Positions 28,102 to 37,149 of a stretch of DNA of 64,000 nt are shown piece after piece; the first letter of the stretch is position 1; the number at the start of each line of letters is the position of its first letter. The translations under genes and the position numbers were made by a program. The notes under the pieces were generated by a model. It was not told the DNA's origin, did not search any database, and was given only the letters and a program-made list of their open reading frames with translations. The DNA is from Janthinobacterium aquaticum (GTDB lineage: Bacteria; Pseudomonadota; Gammaproteobacteria; Burkholderiales; Burkholderiaceae_D), in NCBI RefSeq assembly GCF_009208565.1, contig NZ_WFLK01000009.1:62001-126000 (forward strand), written 5' to 3'.

Positions 28102-29055
28102 TCACGGCGTTGCCGGCTTCCACGTCCACACGCTGCCGGCTACCACCACCGGCTTTGGTATCAGCTTCTGCTGGTAAAACGCATCGGCCACGCGCTGCTG
28201 GTTGGCCACGATGTCGCTGGTGACCGGTACCGCGCCATAGCGTGAACGGCCTTGCCAGATGGCCACGATATCGGGCGGCAAGCCGGTCAGCGGGCCGACC
28301 AGCGCGGCAATTTCCTTGGGATGCTTATTGGCCCAGGTACCGGCCTCGCGTATCTGCCCGAGCACGGCCGACAGCAGCTGCGGCGACTGGCCGGCAAACT
28401 TGCGCGAGGCCAGGTAAAAGCCGTTGGCCAGCGGCAGCCCCGCGTAATCGGCCAGTACCCGCACCTGATAGGCCTGCTGGGCCGACGCAAAATACGGGTC
28501 CCATACCACCCACGCATCGATCTTGCCGCTGACAAAGGCGGCGCGTGCCTCGGCGGGCGCCAGATAAATCGGCGTGATATCGCGCATGCTCAAGCCGGCT
28601 TTCTGCAGCGCCACCAGCAGCAGAAAGTGCGAGCCCGAGCCTTTCTGGAACGCCACTTTTTTTCCCTTCAACTGCTTGACGTCGCGTAATGGCGAGTCTT
28701 TGGACACAAAGATCGCTTCGCTGTGCACCGGCGCCGGCTCCGCGCCCACATACAGCAGGTCGATGCCGGCCGCCTGCCCGAAAACAGGCGGCGGCGCACC
28801 GGTGCTGCCAAAGTCGATGCTGCCGGTATTGAGCGCTTCGAGCATCTGCGGGCCGGCCGGAAACTCGATCCAGCGCACCTGCTGCTGCGTGGCCGACAGG
28901 CTTTTCTCCAGCGTACCCTGGGCCTTGAGCAGGGCCAGCAGGCCGCTGCCTTTCTGGAAACCGATGGTCACCAGCTTTTGCTCGGCCGCCTGTGCCAGTG
29001 GCGCAATGCCGGCGATCAGGCTGGCAGCAAGCAGGAAGTGTTTGAACAGTTTCAT
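28102..29055 (-). CDS. Sulfonate-type ABC transporter substrate-binding protein, 317 aa
   Basis: A signal peptide of about 23 residues (cleavage after LAQA) leads a periplasmic binding protein of the SsuA/NMT1 type: IGFQKGSGLLALLKAQG near the start, FGSTGAPPPVFGQAAG, VSKDSPLRDVKQLKGKKVAFQKGSG and AWVVWDPYF, all characteristic of aliphatic sulfonate binding proteins. AAGGAAA sits before ATG 29055. It follows the LacI gene by 20 bases and probably shares its transcript. No ABC permease or ATPase gene lies in the window, so it is an orphan or works with a distant transporter. The ligand is a guess from the family. Confidence 0.85.
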   Translation of the reverse strand: MKLFKHFLLAASLIAGIAPLAQAAEQKLVTIGFQKGSGLLALLKAQGTLEKSLSATQQQVRWIEFPAGPQMLEALNTGSIDFGSTGAPPPVFGQAAGIDLLYVGAEPAPVHSEAIFVSKDSPLRDVKQLKGKKVAFQKGSGSHFLLLVALQKAGLSMRDITPIYLAPAEARAAFVSGKIDAWVVWDPYFASAQQAYQVRVLADYAGLPLANGFYLASRKFAGQSPQLLSAVLGQIREAGTWANKHPKEIAALVGPLTGLPPDIVAIWQGRSRYGAVPVTSDIVANQQRVADAFYQQKLIPKPVVVAGSVWTWKPATP

Positions 29056-29075
29056 GGGATTTCCTTTCAGGGGAT

Positions 29076-30128
29076 TCAGGCGCTTTCGCGCGCAATAACG
29101 TCGCAGGCAAGCCGGTTCAGGCGCGCCTTTGCTGGCGGTGTGTCGCTGGCCACCACGCCCAGCGCTTCCAGAATGCGCAGGGCGGCAATTTCGCCGATGG
29201 CGCGCGCAGGCGGGCGGATGGTGGTCAAACTGGGCAGCAGCAAGGGTGAGATCGCGTAGTCGCCAAAGCCCATCAGTGCGCATTGTTGCGGGATGGGCAC
29301 GCCGGCGCGCTGACCGGCCAGCAGGGCGCCGGCCGCCAGGTTGTCGTTGGCAAAGATGATCGCCTCGGCGCGCCCACGCTTGCGCAGGGCCAGCGCCTCG
29401 AACGCCTGGCGCCCGGCATCGAACGGCGCCGGCTCGGTGGGAACAAAGGTCCATGGCTGCAGGCCGGCTTCTGCCATTGCTTCCAGATAGCCATCGCGCC
29501 GGTCCAGTGCGCTCAGGTCGCCAGGCACGCTGTTTTGCACAAAGGCGATGCGCCGGTAGCCCTGGTCCAGCAGATAGCGCGCCTGCTGCTGGCCCACGTC
29601 CAGATTGGAAAAGCCGACCTGTATCGGTTTGCGGCGCGGCCGGTAATCCCAGGTTTCCACCACCGGTATCTGCGCCTGCGTCAGCATCGTTTCGGTGGCC
29701 TTGCTGTGAAACGGGCCGGTGACCACCAGCGCAGCGGGCGACCAGCCGAGAAAGGCGCGCACCGCGTTTTCTTCCTGCTCCTGTGAGAAATAGCTCGACG
29801 CCAGCAGCAGTTGGTAGCCGTGCGCGCTCAGGGTGTCGCTGAAGCTTTCGATGGTGTTGGCAAAGATCGGTCCCGAGATATTCGGGATCACCATGCCGAC
29901 CACCCGGCTGTGGGTCGAGGCCAGGCCGCCGGCCACCAGGTTGGGTACATAGTGCAGCTCTTTGACCGCCTGCGCGATACGCGCGCCGAGCTCGCCTGAA
30001 ACTTGCGACGGCTGCTTCAGGTAGCGCGACACCGTGATCGAGCCGACCTGCGCCAGGCGCGCCACATCGTGGATGGTGGCGCGACCGGAACCGCGCCGCT
30101 TGCGCGGTGCTGCTTTTTCTTCTGTCAT
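29076..30128 (-). CDS. LacI/GalR-family transcriptional regulator, 350 aa
   Basis: The N-terminal helix-turn-helix is ATIHDVARLAQVGSITVSRY (about 17-36) after a basic leader (APRKRRGSGR). A hinge and a periplasmic-binding-like effector domain follow, with VVGMVIPNISGPIFANTIES and AIIFANDNLAAGALLAG. It resembles GntR-type gluconate repressors in its N-terminus. A LacI regulator with a sulfonate-type binding protein is an unusual pair; the inducer is unknown. It diverges from the TonB receptor gene across a 202-base region that holds a 12-bp palindrome. Confidence 0.9.
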   Translation of the reverse strand: MTEEKAAPRKRRGSGRATIHDVARLAQVGSITVSRYLKQPSQVSGELGARIAQAVKELHYVPNLVAGGLASTHSRVVGMVIPNISGPIFANTIESFSDTLSAHGYQLLLASSYFSQEQEENAVRAFLGWSPAALVVTGPFHSKATETMLTQAQIPVVETWDYRPRRKPIQVGFSNLDVGQQQARYLLDQGYRRIAFVQNSVPGDLSALDRRDGYLEAMAEAGLQPWTFVPTEPAPFDAGRQAFEALALRKRGRAEAIIFANDNLAAGALLAGQRAGVPIPQQCALMGFGDYAISPLLLPSLTTIRPPARAIGEIAALRILEALGVVASDTPPAKARLNRLACDVIARESA

Positions 30129-30205
30129 GCGCTTATTCCCAAAAGACATATCCAAGAGTTTTTTAATTCTTTGACTTCAATCCGGCCATCAAAGACACTT
30201 CAGAC

Positions 30206-30217
30206 GGTACCGGTACC
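30206..30217. promoter_or_regulatory. Putative LacI-type operator GGTACCGGTACC
   Basis: Perfect 12-bp palindrome with the central CG step typical of LacI/GalR operators. It sits in the divergent region 78 bases upstream of the LacI start and 113 bases upstream of the TonB receptor start, so one site could control both directions. Confidence 0.55.
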
Positions 30218-30330
30218 ATGAAAAGTCTAGCAGAGTTGCCGGGCAGGTCAAAGTTGATTCCATGACGTCGCCGCGCCATTTTTTGCATAAGGCGCCAGCG
30301 CAGAGGCAGCACATACAACAGGGGTAAAAC

Positions 30331-32607
30331 ATGCAGCGATTGAACAGCAAGCGCGCCGCCCGCCAGGCGGCTTTGGGACAAGGTTTGTTATTGAGCAGCG
30401 TGCTGCTGGCCGGCGGCACCCATGCCGACACGCTGGCGGCGGCCGGTGCGGACAATGCCGGTGAAGCGGCAATTGGCGTGGCGCAGGCCGGCAGCGAAGT
30501 GGCCAGCGTGACCGTCAGCGCCACGCGCCGCAACGCCAGCCTGCAGACCGTACCGCTGGCCATCACGGTGCTCGACGGCGAGCGCCTGGAACAGGCCAAC
30601 CGCAACAGCATCGAGTCGATCGTGCAGGAAATCCCCAGCGCCACGTTTCGCCAGCAGGGCGGCAACAAGGACTCCACGCTGTTCGTGCGCGGCATCGGCA
30701 CCATCTCGACCTCGCCCGGCGTCGAGCCGACGGTATCGACCGTGATCGACGGCGTGGTACTGGCGCGTCCAGGCCAGGCCACGCTGGACCTGCTCGATAT
30801 CGACCGGGTGGAAGTGCTGCGCGGCCCGCAAGGCACGCTGTTCGGCAAGAACGCCTCGTCGGGCGTATTGAATGTGGTCAGCCGCAAGCCTGGCCAGCAA
30901 CTGGCCGGGTTTGTCGACGGCGGCTATTACGAAGGCAATGAAAAGCGCGTGCGCGCCGGCGTTTCCGGTGCGCTGGTGCCGAACGTGGTTGCAGCTTCTC
31001 TCAATGCGCTGTATGCCGATTACGACGGCAACGTCAGCAACCTGCATGCTGGCGGCGGTAAAGTCAACGGCTACGAGCGCAAAGGGCTGCGCGCGCGCAT
31101 CGATATCACGCCGCGCGACGATCTCGATATCACGCTGATCGCCGACTATCTGCGCAGCACCGGTTCGCCCAGCTTTACCGCCTACAAATCGACCAGCGCC
31201 GCGTTCTCGCAGGCTATCGCGCCGGTGCTGGCCAGCCCCGGCAACCGCAGCATCAACGCCGATCTGGCCAGCGATATTCGCGATACCAACCGCGGCCTCT
31301 CGGCGCAGGTGGACTGGCGTTTCAACGGCTACACGCTGACCTCGATTTCAGCCGCGCGCGACTGGGACAACCAGCAGTACACCAGCACCTCGGCGATTGG
31401 CAACAGCGCGGAGGCATCGCGCATCACCGCCGCCTATCCGGCCACGCGCGATATTGGCACGGTGGCGTTTTCACAGCTCTCGCAGGAGCTGCGCGTGGCT
31501 TCGCCCAAGGACGGCTTTGTCGACTATGTGGCGGGTGCCTATTACCTTCATGGCAAGGACCGCGAGGTGTATCAGCGCATCGTGACGACCAATGCCGTCA
31601 ACAGCGGGCGCGCCGATTATGGTGTCAAGAATGACAGCTACGCCGTGTTTGGCGAAGCGACGCTCAATTTCACGCCGCTCCTGCGCGGCATTGTCGGTGC
31701 GCGCTGGAACCGCGACGAGCTGTCTTACGACCATGTGCGCACCTCGACTCAGGCGGCGGCCTTTCCCGGCGTGCAGCCGGCCACGCAAAGCGCCGGCGAA
31801 ACCGACAAGGACGGCTACTCGGGCCGCCTGGGCCTGCAATACGACCTGGCGCCAGGCATCAACACCTACGCCACCTATTCGCGCGGCTACAAGGGCCCGG
31901 CCTACAATGTGTTTTTCAATATGCTGGCGCGCGACACGCTGGCGCTGAAACCGGAAACCTCGGACGCGTTTGAACTGGGGGTGAAATCGAGCTGGCTCGA
32001 GCGCCGCCTGACGGTCAATCTGGCCGCCTTCCATACGGCATACAAGGATTACCAGGCCAACTTCTATGACACCGTGGCCGGCGCCGTCGTCACGCGCCTG
32101 ATCAATGCCGGCGAAGTCTCCACGCGCGGGCTTGAGCTTGACGTTACGGCACGGCCCACCCAGCGTTTGAGCCTGAACGCGGCGCTCGCTTATACCGATG
32201 CAAAAATCGACCAGTTCAACTGCCCCGCGGCAGCGGCTGCCTCGTGCAATCTCAATGGCAAGACGCTGCCGTTTTCGCCCAAGTGGAAAAGCTTTGTGCG
32301 CGCCAGTTACGGCCTGCCGCTCGACAACGGTCTGCTGCTCGATCTGTCGGCCGACTACAGTGTCCAGAGCCGTACCCAGTACGATCTGTTCCAGTCGCCT
32401 GACGCGATCCAGGGCGCTTATGGTCTGGTCAATGCGGGCGTGACGCTGTCGTCTTCCGAGGGCGGCTGGCGCGTGGCGCTGGTGGCCAAGAACCTGGCCA
32501 ACAAATCGTATGCCACCAACTTGGTGACTTCGACCGGCTACGTCACGCGCGGCGTGCCGCGCGACGACAGCCGCTACTTCGGCATTACCGCCCGCAAGGA
32601 GTTTTAA
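30331..32607 (+). CDS. TonB-dependent outer membrane receptor, 758 aa
   Basis: A signal peptide (about 1-33) is followed by a TonB-box-like segment (SVTVSATRR, about 56-64). The plug domain (about 65-185) includes LFVRGIGT and VEVLRGPQGTLFGKN. A 22-strand-type barrel ends in an aromatic residue (ITARKEF). The similarity is to the large FyuA/CirA-like class used for many small ligands, not only iron. Two bases separate it from the flavin monooxygenase gene, which strongly suggests the receptor imports that enzyme's substrate or a precursor. Confidence 0.9.
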   Translation: MQRLNSKRAARQAALGQGLLLSSVLLAGGTHADTLAAAGADNAGEAAIGVAQAGSEVASVTVSATRRNASLQTVPLAITVLDGERLEQANRNSIESIVQEIPSATFRQQGGNKDSTLFVRGIGTISTSPGVEPTVSTVIDGVVLARPGQATLDLLDIDRVEVLRGPQGTLFGKNASSGVLNVVSRKPGQQLAGFVDGGYYEGNEKRVRAGVSGALVPNVVAASLNALYADYDGNVSNLHAGGGKVNGYERKGLRARIDITPRDDLDITLIADYLRSTGSPSFTAYKSTSAAFSQAIAPVLASPGNRSINADLASDIRDTNRGLSAQVDWRFNGYTLTSISAARDWDNQQYTSTSAIGNSAEASRITAAYPATRDIGTVAFSQLSQELRVASPKDGFVDYVAGAYYLHGKDREVYQRIVTTNAVNSGRADYGVKNDSYAVFGEATLNFTPLLRGIVGARWNRDELSYDHVRTSTQAAAFPGVQPATQSAGETDKDGYSGRLGLQYDLAPGINTYATYSRGYKGPAYNVFFNMLARDTLALKPETSDAFELGVKSSWLERRLTVNLAAFHTAYKDYQANFYDTVAGAVVTRLINAGEVSTRGLELDVTARPTQRLSLNAALAYTDAKIDQFNCPAAAAASCNLNGKTLPFSPKWKSFVRASYGLPLDNGLLLDLSADYSVQSRTQYDLFQSPDAIQGAYGLVNAGVTLSSSEGGWRVALVAKNLANKSYATNLVTSTGYVTRGVPRDDSRYFGITARKEF

Positions 32608-32609
32608 GC

Positions 32610-33914
32610 ATGAGCCGTACACCACCACGCCAGCTGAGCATCGGCGCTTTCCTGATGCGCCACGGCCACCATGTCGCAGCCTGGCGCCATCCCGATACCG
32701 ATCTGGAAGGCAATGTGTTCCAGGTCTTCAAGCGCCAGGTGCTGGCGGCCGAACGCGCCTGTCTCGATGCGGTGTTTTTTGCCGACAGCGTGGCGCTGAC
32801 CAATGGCGTGCCGGCGCTGGAACCACTGACGCTACTGTCTGCGCTGGCGGCGGTGACCGAGCGCATCGGCCTGATCGGCACCGCCACCACCACCTACAAT
32901 GAGCCGTATCACGTGGCGCGCAAGTTCGCTTCGCTCGACGCCATTTCGCAGGGCCGGGCAGGGTGGAATCTGGTGACCTCCGACAACGCCATCGAGGCGC
33001 ACAACTTCGGCCGCGACGCGCATGTGGGCCATGCCGAACGCTATGCGCGGGCGCGCGAATTTTATGACGTGGTCACCGGCCTGTGGAATGGCTGGGACGA
33101 TGATGCCGCCGTCAACGACAAGGCCGGCGCGCAACTGTACCGGCCCGGCAGCGTGCGCCGGCTTGATCACCGTGGCGAGCACTTTTCGGTAGCCGGCCCG
33201 CTCAATGTGGCGCGCAGCGAACAGGGGCATCCGGTGGTGGTGCAGGCAGGCAGTTCCGAAGCGGGCCGCGACCTGGCCGCCGCCACGGCCGACGTGGTAT
33301 TTACCGCCCATCCGGTACTCGCTTCAGCGCAGGCGTTTTACCGCGATCTCAAGCAGCGCGTGGCGGCAGCCGGACGCCATCCCGACCAGCTTAAAATCAT
33401 GCCGGGCCTGTTTGCCGTGGTGGGCAGCAGCGAAGCCGAAGCGCAGGATAAATTCGGCCTGCTGCAGGAACTGATACAGCCCGATGTGGGGCTGGCGCTG
33501 CTGGGGCGCATGATCGGCAACTTCGATTTGTCCGGCTACGATCTCGACGGCCCCTTGCCCGAGCTGCCGCTGACCAATGACGGCCAGCGCAGCCGCCAGC
33601 AATTGCTGACCGCTCTGGCGCAAGGCGAGAACCTGACCATCCGCCAGCTGTACCAGCGCATTGCCGGCGGACGCGGCCACTTTACCGTGATCGGTACCGC
33701 GCAAACAGTAGCCGACCAGATGCAGCAGTGGTTTGAAGAAGGCGCCGCCGACGGCTTCAACTTCATGTCGCCGCACCTGCCCGGTGGCCTCGACGATTTC
33801 CTGCAAGGCGTGGTGCCCGAACTGCAGCGGCGCGGCCTGTTTCGCACCGCTTACGCGGGCAGCACCTTGCGCGATCATCTGGGGCTGGCCAGGCCGGGGA
33901 GGGCGCATGCGTAA
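32610..33914 (+). CDS. NtaA/SnaA/DmoA-family FMN-dependent monooxygenase, 434 aa
   Basis: Bacterial-luciferase-like TIM barrel. Family features include LGAF-like N-terminus (SIGAFLMRHGHHVAAWRHP), NEPYHVARKFASLDAIS with RAGWNLVTS, HRGEHFSVAGPLNV and PVVVQAGSSEAGRD. Known relatives oxidise nitrilotriacetate, dimethyl sulfide, dibenzothiophene sulfone or pristinamycin, using FMNH2 from a separate reductase. No flavin reductase gene is nearby. The association with a sulfonate-type binding protein favours an organosulfur substrate, by inference only. It overlaps the hydrolase gene by 8 bases. Confidence 0.88.
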   Translation: MSRTPPRQLSIGAFLMRHGHHVAAWRHPDTDLEGNVFQVFKRQVLAAERACLDAVFFADSVALTNGVPALEPLTLLSALAAVTERIGLIGTATTTYNEPYHVARKFASLDAISQGRAGWNLVTSDNAIEAHNFGRDAHVGHAERYARAREFYDVVTGLWNGWDDDAAVNDKAGAQLYRPGSVRRLDHRGEHFSVAGPLNVARSEQGHPVVVQAGSSEAGRDLAAATADVVFTAHPVLASAQAFYRDLKQRVAAAGRHPDQLKIMPGLFAVVGSSEAEAQDKFGLLQELIQPDVGLALLGRMIGNFDLSGYDLDGPLPELPLTNDGQRSRQQLLTALAQGENLTIRQLYQRIAGGRGHFTVIGTAQTVADQMQQWFEEGAADGFNFMSPHLPGGLDDFLQGVVPELQRRGLFRTAYAGSTLRDHLGLARPGRAHA

Positions 33915-35157
33915 GCTGGCATTGACAGTCATGCTGGCCGTGTCCATGGCCAGTGCGGCCTTGCCGGCTTGCGCCGAATGGGTGATCGGCGACGCCCGGC
34001 CCGATGCGCCCGAACTGGCCGCGCGCGGGGCGTTCAAGGTGGGCGTGCGCACCGAGCGCATCGTGCATCGCGACCAGTTCGATATATTGCGCGCCAGCGA
34101 GAGCAACCGTGCGCCGCGTTATGACCGCACCCTGACGCTGGAGCTCTGGTATCCGGCGCAACTGGCGCCAGGTCAGCGCGAGGCGGTGCAGTACACCGAT
34201 GTGCTGGGTGCCGGCGCCAACAATCCGGCACGCCCCAATACGCCGTTTACGTTTGCCGGGCGCGCCGCGCGCGATGCGGCGCCGTTGCCGGGCAAGCCGT
34301 ATCCGCTGGTGATCGTCTCGCATGGCTATCCGGGCTCGCGTCTGCAGATGAGCTACCTGACTGAAAACCTGGCGTCCAAAGGCTATGTGGTGGTGGCCAT
34401 CGACCATATGGAGTCGACGCGGCTGGACCGCGCCGGCTTTGCCAGCACCTTGCTCAATCGCCCGTTTGACGACCAGTACGTGCTCGATACCGTGGCGGCT
34501 TGGGCCCGGCCGGGCAGCGGTCATTTCTTGTCCGGCATGGTCGATGCCGGCCATACCGCGCTGGTCGGCTATTCAATGGGCGGCTATGGCGCGCTGGTGG
34601 CGGCCGGCGCCGGCATTGAAGCGCCTGCACTCAAGCCCTTGGGTGTGACGGACACTGCACCGTTTGCATCGCTGCTGCATGGCGCGGCGCGCACGCTAGA
34701 CACGCGCATCCGGGCGGTGGTGGCGTTTGCGCCGTGGGGTGGCTCGCGCGGCCTGTGGCAGGACGCCGGCCTGGCGCAGCTGCGCGTGCCGCTGCTGTTT
34801 GTCGCCGGCGAAGACGATCAGATCGCCGGCTATGCCGATGGTGTGCTGAGGCTGGCGCAGCAGGTCGTGCATGCGCCACGCTATCTGCTCGGTTACCAGC
34901 TGGCACGCCACAATATCGCCCCGAATCCGCCGCCGCCGGCCAGCCACGCCAATCCGATCGACTTTTCCGCCTACGCCGAGCCGGTATGGGATAGCGCACG
35001 CATTAACAATATCAACCAGCATGTGGTGACGGCTTTTCTCGAGCAGGCCCTGCGCCAGCGCGATATGTCGGCCTGGCTGGCGCCCGACTCGCCGGCGTCT
35101 CCGGCGCGCAGCATCGCAGGCGTGCATTGGCGGTACTGGCCGGCGGCGGAGAATTAA
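33907..35157 (+). CDS. Secreted alpha/beta hydrolase, 416 aa
   Basis: A signal peptide (about 1-23, ending PACA) directs export. The alpha/beta hydrolase core resembles platelet-activating-factor acetylhydrolase/dienelactone hydrolase proteins: the oxyanion strand LVIVSHGYPGSR, the nucleophile elbow GYSMGG (S223), an acid in AGEDDQ (D303 or D304), and H335 in LARHN. The start ATG 33907 overlaps the monooxygenase stop. Last gene of the receptor-monooxygenase-hydrolase operon. It may cleave an ester before or after uptake. Confidence 0.85.
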   Translation: MRKLALTVMLAVSMASAALPACAEWVIGDARPDAPELAARGAFKVGVRTERIVHRDQFDILRASESNRAPRYDRTLTLELWYPAQLAPGQREAVQYTDVLGAGANNPARPNTPFTFAGRAARDAAPLPGKPYPLVIVSHGYPGSRLQMSYLTENLASKGYVVVAIDHMESTRLDRAGFASTLLNRPFDDQYVLDTVAAWARPGSGHFLSGMVDAGHTALVGYSMGGYGALVAAGAGIEAPALKPLGVTDTAPFASLLHGAARTLDTRIRAVVAFAPWGGSRGLWQDAGLAQLRVPLLFVAGEDDQIAGYADGVLRLAQQVVHAPRYLLGYQLARHNIAPNPPPPASHANPIDFSAYAEPVWDSARINNINQHVVTAFLEQALRQRDMSAWLAPDSPASPARSIAGVHWRYWPAAEN

Positions 35158-35241
35158 GCTTGGGCTAAGTTTGCTTTAAGTCAATTACGATAGTCTTGAC
35201 TCCAGCTCAGTACATGTACGCGGCAAAGAGCTGGCCGCTTG

Positions 35242-35247
35242 TATAAT
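35242..35247 (+). promoter_or_regulatory. TATAAT element upstream of ubiE
   Basis: Perfect -10 hexamer 28 bases before the ubiE ATG. No good -35 at 16-18 bases; a TTGACT at 35196-35201 is too far. An inverted repeat CCAGCTC/GAGCTGG lies between them and may be a regulator site. Confidence 0.4.
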
Positions 35248-35274
35248 GCAGGCAAATCAACAGGGCTGCCTACC

Positions 35275-36009
35275 ATGACCAATACCACTCATTTCGGATA
35301 CAAAACCGTCGCAGAAGAAGACAAAGTGCGCGAAGTCGCCAAGGTGTTCCATTCCGTCGCCGCCAAATATGACGTAATGAACGACTTGATGTCGGGCGGT
35401 CTGCACCGCTTGTGGAAAACTTTTACGATTGCCAATGCCGGCGTGCGCCCGGGCTTCAAGGTGCTCGATATTGCCGGCGGCACCGGTGACCTGTCCAAGG
35501 CATTTGCCAAGCAGGCAGGCCCGACCGGTGAAGTGTGGCTGACCGATATCAACGAGTCGATGCTGCGCGTGGGTCGCGACCGTCTCTTGAACCGTGGCCT
35601 GCTGACCCCCACCATGTTGTGTGATGCGGAAAAGCTGCCGTTCCCTGACAATTATTTTGACCGCGTCAGCGTGGCCTTTGGCCTGCGCAACATGACGCAC
35701 AAGGATGTGGCGCTGGCCGAAATGCGCCGCGTTCTCAAACCAGGTGGCAAGCTGCTGGTGCTGGAGTTTTCCAAGGTGGCCGCACCGCTGCAAAAGCCGT
35801 ACGACCTGTATTCGTTTTCCGTATTGCCATGGTTCGGCCAGAAAATTGCCGGCGACGCGGAAAGTTATCGTTACCTGGCTGAATCGATTCGCATGCACCC
35901 TGACCAGGAAACGCTGAAGACCATGATGGAAACAGCGGGCCTGGAACGGGTGCAGTACTACAATTTGACGGCTGGCATAGCCGCATTGCATACCGGCATC
36001 AAAATGTAA
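35275..36009 (+). CDS. ubiE: Ubiquinone/menaquinone methyltransferase UbiE
   Basis: SAM-dependent C-methyltransferase of ubiquinone synthesis. Motifs: [17 protein letters not shown], the SAM-binding [16 protein letters not shown], and [13 protein letters not shown] followed by [16 protein letters not shown]. 244 aa, close to the usual 251. ATG 35275 ([10 protein letters not shown]) matches the family start; upstream frame is not conserved. First of a run with Tim44-like, ubiJ and ubiB genes. Confidence 0.95.
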   Translation: MTNTTHFGYKTVAEEDKVREVAKVFHSVAAKYDVMNDLMSGGLHRLWKTFTIANAGVRPGFKVLDIAGGTGDLSKAFAKQAGPTGEVWLTDINESMLRVGRDRLLNRGLLTPTMLCDAEKLPFPDNYFDRVSVAFGLRNMTHKDVALAEMRRVLKPGGKLLVLEFSKVAAPLQKPYDLYSFSVLPWFGQKIAGDAESYRYLAESIRMHPDQETLKTMMETAGLERVQYYNLTAGIAALHTGIKM

Positions 36010-36045
36010 GGTTGTCCAACCTTGCCGGTTATTTTAGGAGATGGC

Positions 36046-36999
36046 ATGAAAGTGAAAAAATTCCTGGTTGGCGTGATGCTGGCCGCAACCACCTTGTCGG
36101 TGCTGGGCGAAGCGTTGGCCCGTCCGATGGGCGGTGGCCGCTCGTTTGGCCGCCAGTCGCAAAACGTGGGTCGCCAGGCGCCTGCGCCGGCTCCGACGCC
36201 TGCACCGGCTGCTGCGCCACGCCAGGCCCAGCCAACTCCGGCGCCGGCACCGGCCGCTGCGGCCAAGCCGCCTAGCCGCTGGAAAGGCATCCTGGGCGGC
36301 GCCCTGCTGGGCCTTGGCCTGGGCGCACTGCTGTCGCATTTTGGCCTGGGCGGCGCCCTGGCCAGCATGATCAGCTCGCTGTTAATGATCCTGCTGATCG
36401 GCGGCGTGATCTTCTTTATCTACCGCATGGTGCGCAGCAAGCGTGACGCTGGCGCGAACAGCAGCGGCAATGCGCCGTTTGCCGGTTTTGGCGGCAACCA
36501 GCCTATGCCTGCTGGCGCTGGCAATACGCCAGAGATCGGCTCGCGCATTCCACCGCTGCCGCCGCTGCAACCAGTTTCGTCGGGCGTGGCGCTCGATAAA
36601 CCGGCAGCTGCTGCGCCATGGGGCGTGCCGGCCGACTTTGACAAGGATGCGTTCCTGCGTCATGCGAAAAGCAACTTCATTCGCCTGCAGGCGGCCTGGG
36701 ACAAGGCCGATACCAACGATATCCGCGAATTTACCTCGCCGGAAGTGTATGCCGAACTGCGCATGCAGATCCAGGAGCGCGGTGCGCAGCCGGACTTTAC
36801 CGATGTGGTCACCATCGATGCCGAACTGCTGGGCATTGAAACGAGCGACAACGATTACCTGGCCAGCGTCAAGTTCAGCGGCCTGATCCGTTCGGCGCCG
36901 AATGCCGCGGCCGAGCCGTTTGCCGAGGTGTGGAATATGGCCAAGCCGGTCAGCGGCAATAGCGGCTGGGTGTTGGCAGGTATTCAACAACTGAATTAA
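36046..36999 (+). CDS. Tim44-domain membrane protein, 317 aa
   Basis: An N-terminal signal-like segment (1-25) leads to a Pro/Ala-rich linker (about 42-75), one or two membrane segments (about 83-130, very Gly/Leu-rich), a second flexible region, and a C-terminal Tim44-like domain (about 200-317; DFDKDAFLRHAKSNFIRLQAAWD). The mitochondrial Tim44 domain binds membranes; bacterial members are of unknown role. TAGGAG precedes ATG 36046. It lies 36 bases after ubiE and is followed by a strong terminator. Confidence 0.85.
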   Translation: MKVKKFLVGVMLAATTLSVLGEALARPMGGGRSFGRQSQNVGRQAPAPAPTPAPAAAPRQAQPTPAPAPAAAAKPPSRWKGILGGALLGLGLGALLSHFGLGGALASMISSLLMILLIGGVIFFIYRMVRSKRDAGANSSGNAPFAGFGGNQPMPAGAGNTPEIGSRIPPLPPLQPVSSGVALDKPAAAAPWGVPADFDKDAFLRHAKSNFIRLQAAWDKADTNDIREFTSPEVYAELRMQIQERGAQPDFTDVVTIDAELLGIETSDNDYLASVKFSGLIRSAPNAAAEPFAEVWNMAKPVSGNSGWVLAGIQQLN

Positions 37000-37090
37000 A
37001 AATCGGAATTGCTTGCTGAATGGCAGCTTAAGCACCTGCTTTATTCGCCAAGCGTCGGCGAAACCTGCTGCCGAACTGGTAAGATCGAAG

Positions 37091-37124
37091 CCGCCCGTTG
37101 CATGACGGGCGGTTTTTTCTTTTT
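37091..37124 (+). terminator. Intrinsic terminator between the Tim44-like gene and ubiJ
   Basis: Stem CCGCCCGT (37091-37098), six-base loop, stem ACGGGCGG (37105-37112), then TTTTTTCTTTTT. The 8-bp stem is perfect. It ends only 25 bases before the ubiJ start, so ubiJ-ubiB depend on read-through or on a promoter within or beside the terminator. Confidence 0.88.
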
Positions 37125-37149
37125 AAGGGCGCGCGCGGCGCGCAAGTAT

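Noticed and set aside
35196-35247. Complete sigma-70 promoter TTGACT...TATAAT before ubiE
   Set aside because: The spacer would be 40 bases. Only the TATAAT is kept, at low confidence.
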